This document shows positions 1-12,906 of a DNA stretch of 64,000 nt, in pieces (positions within the stretch are counted from its first letter, which is position 1; every line of letters starts with the position of its first letter). The position numbers and the translations under genes are program-made. The stretch spans positions 30,077,351-30,141,350 of the forward strand of contig OZ029914.1 in NCBI GenBank assembly GCA_964023275.1. The letters run 5' to 3'. Under the pieces are notes generated by a model that was not told the origin of the DNA, did no database searches, and saw nothing but the letters and a program-made list of their open reading frames with translations. The DNA is from Norana najaformis (taxonomy: Eukaryota > Annelida > Clitellata > Crassiclitellata > Hormogastridae).

Positions 1-861
1 ACTTTGGGTGAGACATGTCACTCTGCCCTTTTAAGGCCGTAATGGCCCATACAGGCTGTAATTATGTGCATCTTTATCTCCATGTATGTAATATGTATGT
101 AATCGTTCTATACAATGTAATGCATCTGATGCAAATAAAGGCTACTAATTTGTGTATTTATCGTGTGTATGTATTACATAAACAATATATATACATAGAA
201 GTTTATTGCCGTTTCATACCTTGGCATCGCGTACCCTACTGCGCTGTTAAGTGTCTGATCTCACGCTCAGCAGCTGAAAACTTAACCAGTTGGAGGCGAA
301 GCAATGCTTCCATTGACTGTCAATGCAGCTGATGTGACGACACTCTTGGCCGATGACCGCTAAACAACCATTAGCATGTACTCATGCATATTACACGTGA
401 ATGCGACACCAATTGCATCTTCTCTTGTCTTGTCGACACTTAGCCATGAGCACGGCCCCAGCACGAACGCCAGTGGTGGTCCCTCGTGAGGTCAGGAGAA
501 TTGCTGTTAATTTCGGGCGAGGACACAGCGGAGGTCACCCGGCCAGGTGCGTGTCTCCCGGGCGAAATGAGCCATTCATTAATTATGTCGTTCGCTTGGA
601 GCAGCCGGTAAAAGCCGAATATCGACAATTCTTGGCGGGACCCGGTCGTAAACGTCGTCTGTCCGTCAGCGGGTTGCGTGCTCCTTCGTCAAGACTAGTG
701 ACCACGCTCTGGCCCAGATAGACGTTACATGTTCAGACACAACTGGACAGACTTACGCGGACATACATTACATACTACTGCGCAGACTTCCACTACTTAG
801 AGCTAGCTAGACATGGGCAGCTTGAGACCTAAGTCACACTTGGAGAGACGTATGAAGACAT
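1..861. other. No gene recognised
   Basis: Unique-looking sequence. Two short overlapping ORFs at 401-721 (plus) and 440-628 (minus) lie in a GC-richer patch but show no family motif. Confidence 0.5.
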
Positions 862-945
862 GTAATCGTAATACCGTAATCGTAATCTCGAGATTTCTAC
901 AGCGCCCAGCGAAATCTAAGTAGCGGGAACCAGCAGAGCGAAGCA
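862..945 (-). mobile_element. LINE family B, 3' end
   Basis: Minus strand: GGTTCCCGCTACTTAGATTT, GGGCGCTGTAGAAATCTCGA, then an ATTACG tail. Short truncated copy. Confidence 0.7.
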
Positions 946-1714
946 TACTTATTCAAACACATACATCGTAATAGTAATAGCACATTTACCTAGCTCTATT
1001 TAAAGAGAAACTTTTCAAGACGCTACCAACCTGACAGCAGGGAACCACGATCGAACAGAATGGTTGTAAAGCAATTACAGGAAAGAGGCAAAGAAAGTCA
1101 GATAAGCTTCCTGTCTACCCACAAGGGGAAAATGCAAACTTAGACAAACTTCGACTTACACAGATCTAGACAAACCTTTAGATAGATTGAGAATGGATGA
1201 GAATTCATGACCAAAACGAAGACATCCCTACGGAACAGTCAAACCTGTTCTGTAATTTGCTAATGATAATAATACACTGTGATTTCAGTCGGTGCTTTTG
1301 TCTGGGCCTCTTTTTTGGCTGATGATCACTTTTATTCGTGTACATCTATAATTCTTCAATAAAAAGCTCCTTTCTTTTGGCACCATCGTCTCTTCTTATC
1401 CTCATTTCTTTTGACTCTCGCGACATTACATCAAAGATGACTTCTTCGGAGTTTATTCCAGATGCCGACTTCTTTTTCCAGCAGAATGGCATTATGTTTA
1501 ATGCCTCATTAAATTATATTAAGCTGGATTTTTAATCATTTTGATTAGATTAGATTAGATTATTGAATAAATTATTTAGGTTATTAAATTAGATTATCGA
1601 AAAAGACAAATACAAACGGATGAGTCTCTTTAAGTTGTGTATATAATCTTGTGATTGCAATTACAAAGACACCTACGATTGGACTAGATTAGTTTGTCTA
1701 ATTGTATGTCTGGG

Positions 1715-1965
1715 TGCCTGACTCTTGGATCTTGACCCGGAACCGAACCCTTTTGCCCATCGATTTTGTTTTGACTGAGCGCCTGTGAATAAGCTGGTCC
1801 CCGCGGCGCGGCTTTCTTTGGGCGCTGTAGAAATCTTGGGATTACGATTACGATAGATTAGATTGGATTGGATTAGATTAGATAGGGTTAGGTTAGGTTA
1901 GGATAGGATAGATTAGATCAGATCTGATTAGATCAGATCAGATTAGATTAGATCAGAGTGGAGCA
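1715..1965 (+). mobile_element. LINE family B, 3' end with expanded tail
   Basis: Plus strand: TTGACTGAGCGCCTGTGAAT, GGGCGCTGTAGAAATCTTGG, then ATTACGATTACG grading into about 100 bp of GATTA, GGTTA and GATCA variants. The tail has grown and drifted since insertion. Confidence 0.8.
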
Positions 1966-2344
1966 GAGCAGAGCAGATACTGTGCCAGCAGATCACATTA
2001 ATTCAAAGCAGATCGCCTGTAATCAGATCGGACGGGATTAAACGGATGATATCTGTTGAATACTTTGAAACAACCCGAACAACACAGTCAGGCTATGAAT
2101 ATTCCAGACGAAGGCAGATGGGCGAATGGCAGAGGATGAGGACGGGACAGGCTGAGCTCGTCAGATCGATTCTGTCCTTGTTAGCGGATAATTTCCGCTT
2201 AGTTACGGATGAGTGATTGATTGACGGACGGACTCCGAACAAATGACATCTTAGGAATTTAATGCACCAGACGTCAGTCTCGCATCCGCCGTAGACTCCA
2301 GCATCCGCAACTTGAAAGACGCCCACATGTCTTTGAGGCTGACC

Positions 2345-2800
2345 AGTGATGGGTTCGCCTCGTCTGGGTGTCTATCTGTCAGTTTGTCTGCATGTCTGTT
2401 TGTCTGTCTGTCTGCATGTCTGTCTGTCTGTTTATTTGTCTGTCTATATCTGTGTGCATCTGTTTGTCGGTCTCTATGTCGTTGTGTCTGTCTATGTTTC
2501 TGTCGGTGTGTATATGTGCCGTGTATTGGCGTCTATCTGCACGTCTGCATGTTCGCATGTATGTTTGTCTGTCTGTCTGTTTATTTGTCTGTCTTTGTCT
2601 GTGTGCTCTGTTTATCTGTCTGTATGTCGTTGTGCGTCTGTTTATGTTTCTGTCGGTGTGTATATTTGCCGTGTATTGGCGTCTATCTGCACGTCTGCAT
2701 GTTCGCATGTATGTTTGTCTGTCTGTCTGTTTATATGTCTGTATGTCTGTGTGACTGTTTGTCTAACTGTATGTCTCGGTGTCTAATTGTGAGTGTCTGT
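2345..2800. repeat. TGTC-rich tract with an internal 150-bp duplication
   Basis: CTGT/TGTC tetranucleotide background. The segment around GTGCCGTGTATTGGCGTCTA at 2475-2605 recurs at 2625-2755, offset by exactly 150 bp. Confidence 0.88.
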
Positions 2801-3179
2801 CTCTTTGTCCATAAGTTGTCACATGTGTGTACATATGTAGCTATGTATATATACGTGGATATTTATATATACATATATAATGTACAGTATATAGGTTAGT
2901 GGTCGATTTAATTACGCGATCCGAAATTCCTGTCGTTTCATTCTCTGTCGGAGCCGGAATATATTCTCCACTTCATCTCCTCTCCTCCTCCTCCCGCCTA
3001 TGTTTCGTTCAACAGCAGCAGCTGAGGCGACGAACGAGAAGGATGAGGAGGAGACAGGCGGACGTTTCCAAGGGACACGTCGTCCGCATCTTGATGGTTC
3101 CTCACACGTCCTCCTAATCCGATCGCGTTAAATGCGTTGCACGGGTTCCCGCGAGGACCGGGCAACATCAGCGATATTC

Positions 3180-4116
3180 CGACTACTCCTCCTCCTCCTC
3201 CTCCTCCTCCTCCTCCTCCTGCTTCTTCTCCCATCTGACCTCCTCCGTTTTGTTCTCCTCCCCCTCCTGCTTCTTCTCCCATCTGACCTCCTCCGTTTTG
3301 TTCTCCTCCTCCCCTCCTGCTTCTTCTTCCATCTGACCTCCTCCGCTTTCTTCTCCTCCTTCTCCTGCTTCTTCTCCCATCTGACCTCCTCCGCTTTGTT
3401 CTCGTCCTTCTCCTGCTTCTGCTCCTCCTTATCCTCCTGTTTTTCATCCAACTTGTCCTCCTCTTTCTCCGCCTCCTCCTCCTCTTCCTTATCCCCTAAT
3501 TTTCTACCTCTGCTGCCTTTCTCTTCCTCCTTGTCCTCCTACACTTACTCATTGTCCTTCTCTTTGTCCTCCTGTTCCTCTCTTCTTCCTCTTGTACTCG
3601 TGCTCTTACTTTTTGTCCTTCTTATCATCCTCACTCCTCTTGCTCCCCTCTTATTCCTCCTTGTCCTCCTCCCTATCTCGTTTTCCTTCTTGGCCTCCAC
3701 CTCCTCCTGCTATTCCTATTCCTCTTGTCCTATTCCATATGTTTCTCTTTAAATCTTCCCTCAATGTGAGTGACCTCTGTCCAGACGCTTGACGTCCTTT
3801 ATACTCTTTGTCTCTCTCTCTATCCTTCCTGTGCTGCTTTAGATGTCCCTGCTCGTCATTCCCTTTCTCCTTCTTCTTCTGCTTCTTCTCCTCTTCTCTT
3901 TCGACCTCCTTCTCTTCATCCACATAATCTCCTTTTTATTTCTTCTGCATCTCCTCTTATCTGTTCTGCTCCTTTCCTTTCACGTCCTCTGTCTCTCTGC
4001 TGCTGCTGCTGATCCTCCTCCTCCTCCTCTTCTTCCTCCTACTCTTCCTCTTCTTCCTCCTCCTCCTCTTCCTTCTCCTCTTCCTCCTCCTCTTCCTCCT
4101 CCTCCCTCTTCTTCTA

Positions 4117-4147
<31 letters not shown>

Positions 4148-4480
4148 CTCCTCTTCCTCCTCCTCTTCCTCCTCCTCTTCCTCCTCCTCTTCCTCCTCCT
4201 CTTCCTCCTCCTCCTACTCTTTCTCCTCTTCCGTTTCCTCTACCGCTTCCTCCTCTTCCTCATCCTCCTCTTCCTCCTACTTTTGCTCCTCTTCCTCCTC
4301 CTGCTCCTTCTCCTCTTCTTCCTACTCTTCCTCCTCTTCCTCCTCCTCTTCCTTCTCCTCTTCCTCCTCCTCCTCCTCCTCTTCCTCCTCCTCTTTCTCC
4401 TCTTCCTTTTCCTCCTCCTCTTCCTCCTCCTCTTCCTCCTCTTCCTCCTCCAGTTTGTATTCCTCGTCCTGTTTTCTTCC
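3180..4480. repeat. 1.3-kb polypyrimidine tract with CCT and 49-bp repeats
   Basis: Plus strand almost all C and T. At 3210-3420 a unit of about 49 bp containing CCCATCTGACCTCCTCCG repeats four times. From 4010 to 4450 it is mostly TCC/TCT triplets. Confidence 0.93.
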
Positions 4481-5145
4481 TCCGTCGCTCGATGGATGAG
4501 ATATCCTATTATGAGTCGCAGTGCAGTTTAGCTCTCTGGCTGTTCCAACCATCTGCCTGATCGCTTTCAAACGCCAATGAATTAGTAATTATCGTCGTAT
4601 AATTTAGGAATATTCTGATGTATGGACTTAGCTCTGGAGCGGAACGGAGTGGACTAACGGACGACGGAAGACCATGGAGAAGGTCAAACGGCTTCCTGAA
4701 TGTTACGCCGAGCATTTCAGCTGTATATGATGTAGAGCAGCACACGTGGGAGCCTGAGGTTCGCGAGTAAACACATCGCCCTTTCACTCGTCGGTCGAGA
4801 GTTCGAATCTATGAGATGTAGGCTAAGCAACGGGTGCAAATGGTTATTTGTCCTACACCTGTTCCATTTTTTGAAATCGCGAGGGATGGAGCGAAGGAGG
4901 AGGGATTAGAAAGAAAGGTTGAAAGAACACTTCAAAAGAATCGATAACGAAATAGTATATTATGTGATAAATGAGGTTTTTATGTATCATGAGCCTAATA
5001 ATAATTTACGAGTTACCGAAATGAGGAACTCGTGTGTGTAGATTTCCATTATCCTTGTATTTACATAAAATGGTGAAATGCAGTGAATCAACTGCTGTAT
5101 AAATGCGCTTTTGAGGCTGTTGTTAATTGCACGCGTTATAGATGT

Positions 5146-5147
5146 CT

Positions 5148-5212
<65 letters not shown>
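5146..5212. repeat. TAA array
   Basis: About 22 TAA units. Confidence 0.95.
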
Positions 5213-5214
<2 letters not shown>

Positions 5215-5309
5215 CTATAATATTTAATTATAATATATATAATAATATTTAATTACAATATATACATAATAGTAAAATAATATTTAATTTAAATAATAAT
5301 AATTTAGTA

Positions 5310-5500
5310 GCTATAACGTCATTGCTTTCCGGGGCAAGTTTCCTGATGTTGTTGGGGACGAGACCTGATTCCCCAGACACCCCTTAACAGCTCCCAGAGT
5401 AATTTTTTGGTTCCTGAGGGATTATATTTACCTCGGGCTAACAAAAAACAACAACAATAATAATATTAATAATAATAATTAACATAGACACTTCATGATG
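5310..5500 (+). mobile_element. Probable SINE 3' part with trinucleotide tail
   Basis: GAGGGATTATATTTACCTCG then GGCTAACAAAAAACAACAAC and ATA units. TTTACCTCGGG before an AAC/ATA tail matches the 3' end of the 25.5-kb SINE (ATACCTCGGG before a TAA tail). Confidence 0.45.
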
Positions 5501-7270
5501 CGTGCCAATTAAGAGTTCAAAGGCGATAGCCGCTTGAAAGATGCCTTCAGAAACGAGGTCTATGTTGAAGCACGCATGCATTGGTAGACCAGGCATAGAC
5601 TGATCTGGAAAAGTGTGGCCTTTGGAGCGCCACCGAGTGAAATTAATGTTGACGTAAGCAATGCTCCTTCAGCAGCAGCAGCAGCAGCGGCTTGCTCTGA
5701 CACTTTACAGCCTACCCCCTCTTGGCAGAAGAACTTACGATAGTGATGGTGGGTGCCAAATGTAAGCAGAGGCATATATATGGTATATGTGTATGCATAT
5801 GTGTATGCATAACTTGTTTATATTAATTATTATTATTATTATTATATGTATTATATGCATATATGTATATGTATAAATAAGTAAATGTATGTGTATATTT
5901 GTATGTATTATATGTATATATATATATGTTTATGTATGTATGTATATATGCATGTATATGTATAGACAGTACGTATATGGACTGTACAAATCAATGCATG
6001 TAATCAATTGTCCAATCAAGTATCTGAGAATGACAGATTGATATGTCGAAAATATGGATTATATGAATACAACATTGAATATGCAGAGTATAAAGGTTAT
6101 TAGGCAGGTAGTAAAGGTGAAACACTTGTCCACGCGCCCCCTATAGAAGCTTCTCAGGGTTGTGGGAACTTTCGGCTGAAGCGCAGACACCACCGCAGCA
6201 ATCGAAAGACAGGATCCCATCTGAGCATCTCAACTTCGTTGATATTCATACACCGACCCGGAGGATTGGCTGGCGGGATTGATCTAAAGATGGCCTGTTA
6301 TACCCTGAACGCTACATCATTCGTGTGCTACTGGTTAACGTTCGGCACTGCTTAACTTCAATGTGCTTGTCAGCATCATATCCACAGCGCCAAACCTCCA
6401 TACAACATTGCTGTATGTGTTATTATGTTGGCATAATGTTACACTGTACAAAGAAAACAGTTGGTACATTTTCACCCCATGCATTTTTGTATGAATACGT
6501 ATATTATTATAGCACCTCCGGAACCAGCTATCCATCTATCTCTGAGTTTGTCTCGTCTGCCTATCTCTGCATCTGTTACTCTGTCTCTGTCTCTCCGTCT
6601 CTCGTATGTCTGCGTCTTTGTGTGTTTCTGTTACTCGTACCTCAAGGCAACAGCCCATATATACGCCTCAGGTAAATGACACAAATCTTGCGGCCCATAC
6701 TATCTGTATAGATGCCGCTGTCATTTTATATATATATATATATATATATTTATATGCATATATATATAATATGCATATAAAACTTACTTGCCCCTTGTAC
6801 ATCCGCCCGTAACTCGGCCACTGCCTTACTCGGGTAGTCCCAGTCACAAGCCTGGAAAAAGGAGGAGGGTAACGTCAACGGCCTTTGATGCCGTAAGATG
6901 TCGTTAGGTATTGGAACTACTACATCGGCCCATCATTGTCCCCTTTGTACATACACAGAGGTCCTATACGTCTTTAATTAATTAGCTTTAACACGTTCTA
7001 GACTGGCGTGGAACGCTGCTATAATTAGTTTCTATTGAAGCATTGCTATACAAATTGTCAGCTGAAAGGTCACGTGGGTTCAAATTCATTCGGATGGCAA
7101 GCTTATGAAGGACTTGACTTCCCAGGAGCATGCTGATCCTCGGATCCCAATCCTCGTCTCAAGTTTTGGAGTGTAGCAGTTACTTGGAGTACCCCGGCTG
7201 ACTCCAGGAACAGGAGAATCTCAAGCAGTTGCAGCCATCTGTTGCCTTGAAGAGTTATGTCTGGTAGACA

Positions 7271-7400
7271 GTGTTGTGTCAGATAGTGTCGTGGCAGATC
7301 GTGTTGTGGCAGATCGTGTTGTGGCAGATGGTGTTGTGGCAGATAGTGTTGTGGCAGATAGTGTTGTGTCAGATAGTGTTGTGGCAGATAGTGTTGTGGC
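7271..7400. repeat. 15-bp minisatellite
   Basis: Nearly nine copies of GTGTTGTGGCAGATA with C/T and G/T variants. The period is a multiple of three, so frames stay open on both strands. Confidence 0.93.
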
Positions 7401-8934
7401 ATTGTGCTTCAACAAAATCGCCTCTAATGCTAGTCATCATTCTCGTACATGTTCCCTCACTGAACACAATTTTTTAAGGATCTGCTTTTCAAGGCATATC
7501 ACCACCATGTGTTGGAGTTGATTGTAGGGGCTGCCTTCGAGAAGACTCGGAATATTTACAGGACCCGAAGTTCTCATATATTCAAAAGATTCGAGGACCG
7601 CTGGCAGTTTTTGGACTGAGATCTTCCAGCCACCAGCCACAGATCATACGGCAGAGATGATGGTGTCCAGCTTTCGAGCGATCCTTGCAAGAATGCACCG
7701 TCACAGCTCATACTGGTCCAACGTAGTTCATCGTTGGCTAGAGTATCACTCGTTGGCCATTAAAGTTTCATGATGGGCCAAAGTAGTTCCCCACGGCTGC
7801 TTAGTTTATTGTATACAAAAATTGCGCATTGGGCCATTTGGACCATGCATCCTGGGCCACTGAATTGTGGCCAAGACAGGTCCAAGAAAATTACAGCTTC
7901 CATTAGAGTTCGCCTGACGTATGTCCACAAGCGTATACACGGGATTTATATATAGACTGGCGAGGATACAGCTACGCTACCTAAAGCGAACGATGACCAA
8001 TGGAGTCGTTAAGATCTCATACATACATATATATGTACCGTAACAGTCGTTAAGATCTTTATATATATATATACAGAATATTAACGACTGCAAGATATAC
8101 ATATATTCTTGAATGAATATATATTCGATGTAGCTTGAACCTATAGCCATTACGTATTTATGTTTCGTCACATGTGGACATTTATATGGCGTTATAGAAC
8201 CTCTCACAAGCGCTGCTTTTTCTCTTTATGGATATATGTGTGTGTGGGTGTGTGCATATTTATGTAGCACTCAATGTCCACTTTTCAGATTTATTCACAT
8301 TTTATAGGCGTTTAGAGTATGACGTGGACGATATGGCGCCTGATGCTCTGAGTCAGAATGTATGGGCTATACAATCATTTATTACACCAGAATGTGTTGT
8401 TTTTACACATATATGGTGGTAGTATACATGCATATATATCTACACCATATATATAGATATATACACGCACGTATATGCATGTATATATAATGAAATAAAG
8501 ATTATGTGCATGTAATATATGTTCATAATGTTGTCAGTGGGTGTATATCCATTCTAGTGCTTCCTCTAACGAGCTGTGTATCTATAGTTTGGAGCAAATG
8601 TTTAATAGCTGTGATGCGTGATCTTTGCACAGGAAAGACCCAATTCGTTCACGGCTGTTCTGCCTCCGCCAGCATGGTAGTAGATTTTCTACCGTGCAAC
8701 TGCTTCTCATGCCTAAAGAAAGTTGATGAATGGGTAGAGGCCAATCCGATCATGCACCCATCTCATCCATTGCCTTATCCCCCCCCCACAACCCGAACTT
8801 AGACGGAAGTGTATGCCGCCATATGTTGATCAGTCTGGATGTTTTAGTGCAATAACACAGAATGTAATCATAAATGTAACCTATTAATTATAAACCATAT
8901 ATTTTATACATATTATATAATGCAATATGATAGC

Positions 8935-9107
8935 TTAGCCACGTTTGGCCCTTCACTCTGGAACTTACTGCCATGTAATCTGCGACATGAGCTTTTTGTC
9001 CTTGAAGTCCATATTTTAGAGTGAATAATACAAAGCTATAAAGCCAAGTTTCAAGCAACTGAAGGGAGACTGCAACGTAAGTTTTTTCAGTTTGTTCTAA
9101 AATACTT
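8935..9107 (+). pseudogene. CR1/L2-like LINE fragment (ORF2 C-terminus)
   Basis: Encodes LATFGPSLWNLLPCNLRHE at 8940-8990, matching the FxPxLWNxLP signature near the end of CR1/L2 ORF2. The downstream part, GTTTTTTCAGTTTGTTCTAA, recurs at 12861-12906. This repeat is interrupted at 9108 by a later insertion. Confidence 0.65.
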
Positions 9108-9319
9108 ACTTACTTGGTACTTAGTCCTTCCTGTGTAGGTCTGCACATCGGGCAACGCAGCTTCTCCAGTCATCTCTGTCGACCGTCAGCTTCCTGCCTC
9201 ATCCCACTACATCTCCAAGCACCCAAGGTCTTCTCTGATGGCCTCTGGCCAGTTCTTCCTTGGTTTTTCCCTCCTCCTTTTCCCTTCAGGAATCCAGTTC
9301 ATTGCTTGATTGGCTCGCC
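9108..9319 (-). mobile_element. 5'-truncated RTE-like LINE with target site duplication
   Basis: Flanked by TTGTTCTAAAATACTT (9092-9107) and TTGTTCTACAATACTT (9320-9335), 15 of 16 identical. The same flank without an insertion occurs at 12873-12903. On the minus strand the element ends in an AAGT-type tail (AAGTACCAAGTAAGT). Its body resembles the ORF end of RTE-like LINEs. The family name is from memory of such sequences; the insertion boundaries are seen directly. Confidence 0.75.
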
Positions 9320-9335
9320 TTGTTCTACAATACTT

Positions 9336-9360
9336 AAGCAAATATTCACAAAACACTAAA
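9336..9360 (+). repeat. Right half of the interrupted repeat
   Basis: AAGCAAATATTCACAAAACA continues the repeat after the second target duplication and matches 12889-12903. Confidence 0.6.
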
Positions 9361-10144
9361 AATGTGTTCTTTTCTTAAGTAAATGTCACCTGAGATGGTC
9401 TATGCCCCTGGGCTCCACTGCAATCTTCGCCCTCTGACTCCCTCAACAGGCCCCTCTGTCTCTCTCGCGCGATATTACCGTACCTGGCTCCCTCTTGTGT
9501 TCGTAACTTCCAGACTGCATATGTGTTTAAGCGTCTGTTTTGCTGCGCAAAACCAAAGATATATCATGCAAAAAAATAATAAATATTGAAACAAAATCGA
9601 AAACCATACATAAAATCAATTTATGACGCAGGCTAATGAAATATATATTGAATGCAACAACATCTGGAATTTAGATTCCATCAAGATAACGATTTACGTC
9701 ATTTCTAAGCACACGTATATACATACATACACACATACATAGATATATACACACATTAATACCTAAACATACATACACATACGTAAGTACATATATACTT
9801 ATACTAAAATACATACAACCCGACTAATCCCGGGGGTCGACCAACTTTCGCCTACGATTCCTCGCTCAGCCGATGGACATATGGCGTGTTAACAAATGTC
9901 TAGTTACTATACATAACATGCAAGAATGCACATATACATACATCTGACAACGCAATTAGATGCTTATAAAATTATGATTCATAAAATTAGGACATTTAAT
10001 AGGATAGCCTAATTCTATCATAAGGACATATATAGTAATCGAAAGATTGTATATGTAATTTGGCAGCAAGTTCAAGCTCGTGTGAAAATCAGACGTGCTG
10101 ATTGATCAATAGACTGGCGATCAATGAATGGCAGATGCGTGCAT

Positions 10145-10410
10145 TCCAGCATTCGGTGTATTTGTGTGTGTGTCTGTCTGGTTGTGATGTCTGTATGGTT
10201 GTGTATGAATGTGTGCGTGTGTGTTTGTGTCCATGCGTGTGTGTGAATGTGGGCATGTAGTGTTTGCATGTGTGTGTGTGTGTGTGAATGTGAGTATGAG
10301 TGTTTGTGTTCATGCGTGTGGGTGAATGTGGGCACGTAGTGCTTGATGTATGTTTGTATCTATGTGTGTTTGTATCCATGTGTGTGTGCATGTAGTGTCT
10401 GCATGTACGT
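10145..10410. repeat. TG-rich degenerate repeat
   Basis: TGTGTG with recurring GTGAATGTGGGCATGTAGTG-like units (10233, 10323) of about 90-bp period. Confidence 0.85.
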
Positions 10411-11218
10411 TTGGCTGTGTGGCTGTATATTCTTCGAAAGGACTTGATCATACTAAACTCATAGGTCACTGGGATCAGGGTCGATGAGTGCGACTTTGCG
10501 ATACAGCTAATTCAAGACATAGAATCTACGTGCTTGGAGAACGCTGCAAGACGAATGATTGGCGGACGAGATGAAAGAAATTGAGGACAGAGAGATCGTA
10601 GAACTACGGCAAATATCAGTAAGCGAGACACCGAGGAGGGTAGACAGACAGTAATCCGATTTTCCCGACTCTTGTGCTATGATCTTTCTTCGTATTTTGT
10701 TTGTCGTTAGAATCGTTCAGTTTGTCCAGTTTTATGGAGACACCATTTACCACCTACAGCTTTCATATATATATATATACTCATATATATAATATATATT
10801 CCATTATGCATATACTTATAAATCTACACGTACATATATATATATATTAGTCACATATATATATACAATTCTACATGTACTTATGCATATACCTACAAAT
10901 ATATATTACATGTATGTATTCGTACATAGATGTACACATAGGATATATACATATATATATATATATTACGATGTAATATTTATAATATGTGTAGAAATGT
11001 CTTTACGTGCCTCATTGAGTTTGAGCTTCTGTGGTTCTGTGTGTTTGTATAAACGTGTCTCTGTATCTTTGTATCTGTCTGAGTGAGATTGCGTTTGAAT
11101 CTGCCATTAGTCTATTGGATCAGTCGATGCAATCATGCGTCGCCAAAATAAACCATCGAAGCGGAAAGTTGGAAAGACGAATGACCGATGGGTTTATGGG
11201 TTTACCGCCTATATATAT

Positions 11219-11395
11219 ATACACACATATGTATATCTCTGTACATATATATATATATATATACACATATGTATCTCTATGTACATATATATACACATGT
11301 GTATCTCTATGTACATACATATACACATATGTATCTCTATGTACATATATATACACATGTGTATCTCTATGTACATATTTATATATATATTCAGA
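11219..11395. repeat. 30-bp tandem repeat, TA-rich
   Basis: GTATCTCTATGTACAT occurs at 11271, 11301, 11331 and 11361, an exact 30-bp period, with TATACACATATG spacers. Confidence 0.9.
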
Positions 11396-11875
11396 TATAA
11401 ATCTAAATATGGTATTTAAAGTAGACCTGCTTAATAAGTATACAAATAACACAAGAAAAATTAATTGAAAATAGTAATACAAAAGTAATGAATTAAAAAA
11501 AATTATGAACTTTATGTACGTGTCCTGATGTTTTGCTGTGCTACTGAAGTGACAGCGTTTCAACCAAAAGCTCAGTCAAGTCTCAAAACTACACTTTTGG
11601 AAGTTTCCATGGAGACTTGTAAACAAATATGTTACCTTCACCTTTTAACTTTACGTATATTTGCGTAGTGCGTTGGCAAAGATAAGCTGTTCCCAAGAAT
11701 CCCAACTGCGACATGTATTAGGATCAGGGATTTCGAATTCGCCCGGTAGATTTTAAAGGGGTTCGTTCCTTCCGTGATTTCACGGAATAGCTTACCAGTT
11801 GCTTGATCGCTAAGCCGTATCTGTTTAGTTGAACTGGTTTCTTTTCTTCCTTTCCCATCTTCGTCTTCTCGCACG

Positions 11876-12229
11876 CAATGTTCCCTCTAAAGCTGCGTGC
11901 AGTAAGTTAAAGATGTAACCACCCAAAAAAAACAATTTGCTAAATTTAACTTTGAAATAACGTCAACGGTCACGAAATTTGTTCGCTAGCAGTCAACTTC
12001 GATCATGTGAACGTTCTTTGGTTGTCACTCAAAGACAGACGAGAGAAAATCTAATATCAGTTTTATAGTGTTCATAGTATTTTTCTTTTTATACAACGCA
12101 ATTTTATGTACCCTTAGTTAAAACCTAATATATGAGCAATCTTGACCAGCCGCAGGATGCAGGTTCCAAATGTCACTGCCCTCACGGTAAGTTAGTGCAC
12201 GCACGGCGAAAAAATTCAAGGGAACATTG
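11876..12229. mobile_element. Non-autonomous hAT-like element with perfect 8-bp target duplication
   Basis: The 354-bp element begins CAATGTTCCCT and ends AGGGAACATTG (exact 11-bp terminal inverted repeats). It is bounded by CTCGCACG on both sides (11868-11875 and 12230-12237). An 8-bp duplication is typical of hAT transposons. The interior has no long ORF. Perfect ends and duplication suggest a comparatively young insertion. Confidence 0.9.
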
Positions 12230-12331
12230 CTCGCACGATCAACATACTCGTTTTCTTGTACTTGCTCTTGTTGTATATTTATAATTATGCAGCTGCTCTC
12301 TGTTTTTATTTCGTTCACTCCAACTATCTTT

Positions 12332-12475
<144 letters not shown>

Positions 12476-12860
12476 ATCTCTATCTCTCTCGCCCCGACTG
12501 TCTGTCTGTCTGTCTCTCTGTTCTCGTCATTGACCGAGGTTCTCTTCTCTTGCCAGCCATTGTAAACCTCTTTTCAGTCGCCGTCAATGCTGCCACCTCT
12601 TTCCCTCTAGACGCTGACCATCTCTTGCTGAGCCTCATTTGACCTCAACTTGGGTGCAGTTATATTGGCTGTAAACGCAATTCTTCTTTACTGAACGGCG
12701 ACATTTCTCTAAGACAAAAGCAGCGCACACGTGCTTTTATATCGTTTGTACATTAAAAGTCTGTTCTAAACAAAACTCTTTCTCATAAGATCACTTCTTC
12801 CGTTATCAAAACAAATAAGAAACCACAAAACAAAGAAACACGAATTCCATCACAAAATAG

Positions 12861-12906
12861 AAGTTTTTCAGTTTGTTCTAAAATACTCAAGCAAATATTC
12901 ACAGAA
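12861..12906 (+). repeat. Second copy of the 9.1-kb repeat, uninterrupted
   Basis: Contains AGTTTTTCAGTTTGTTCTAA followed by AATACTCAAGCAAATATTCA, continuous across the site that is interrupted at 9107/9320. Confidence 0.75.

Noticed and set aside
1880..1905. GGTTAGGTTAGG, an insect-like telomere repeat
   Set aside because: Very short and embedded in a drifting GATTA-type LINE tail.
3132..4570. Ser/Leu/Pro-rich and Glu-rich ORFs of up to 218 residues
   Set aside because: Products of the polypyrimidine tract; every frame is low complexity.
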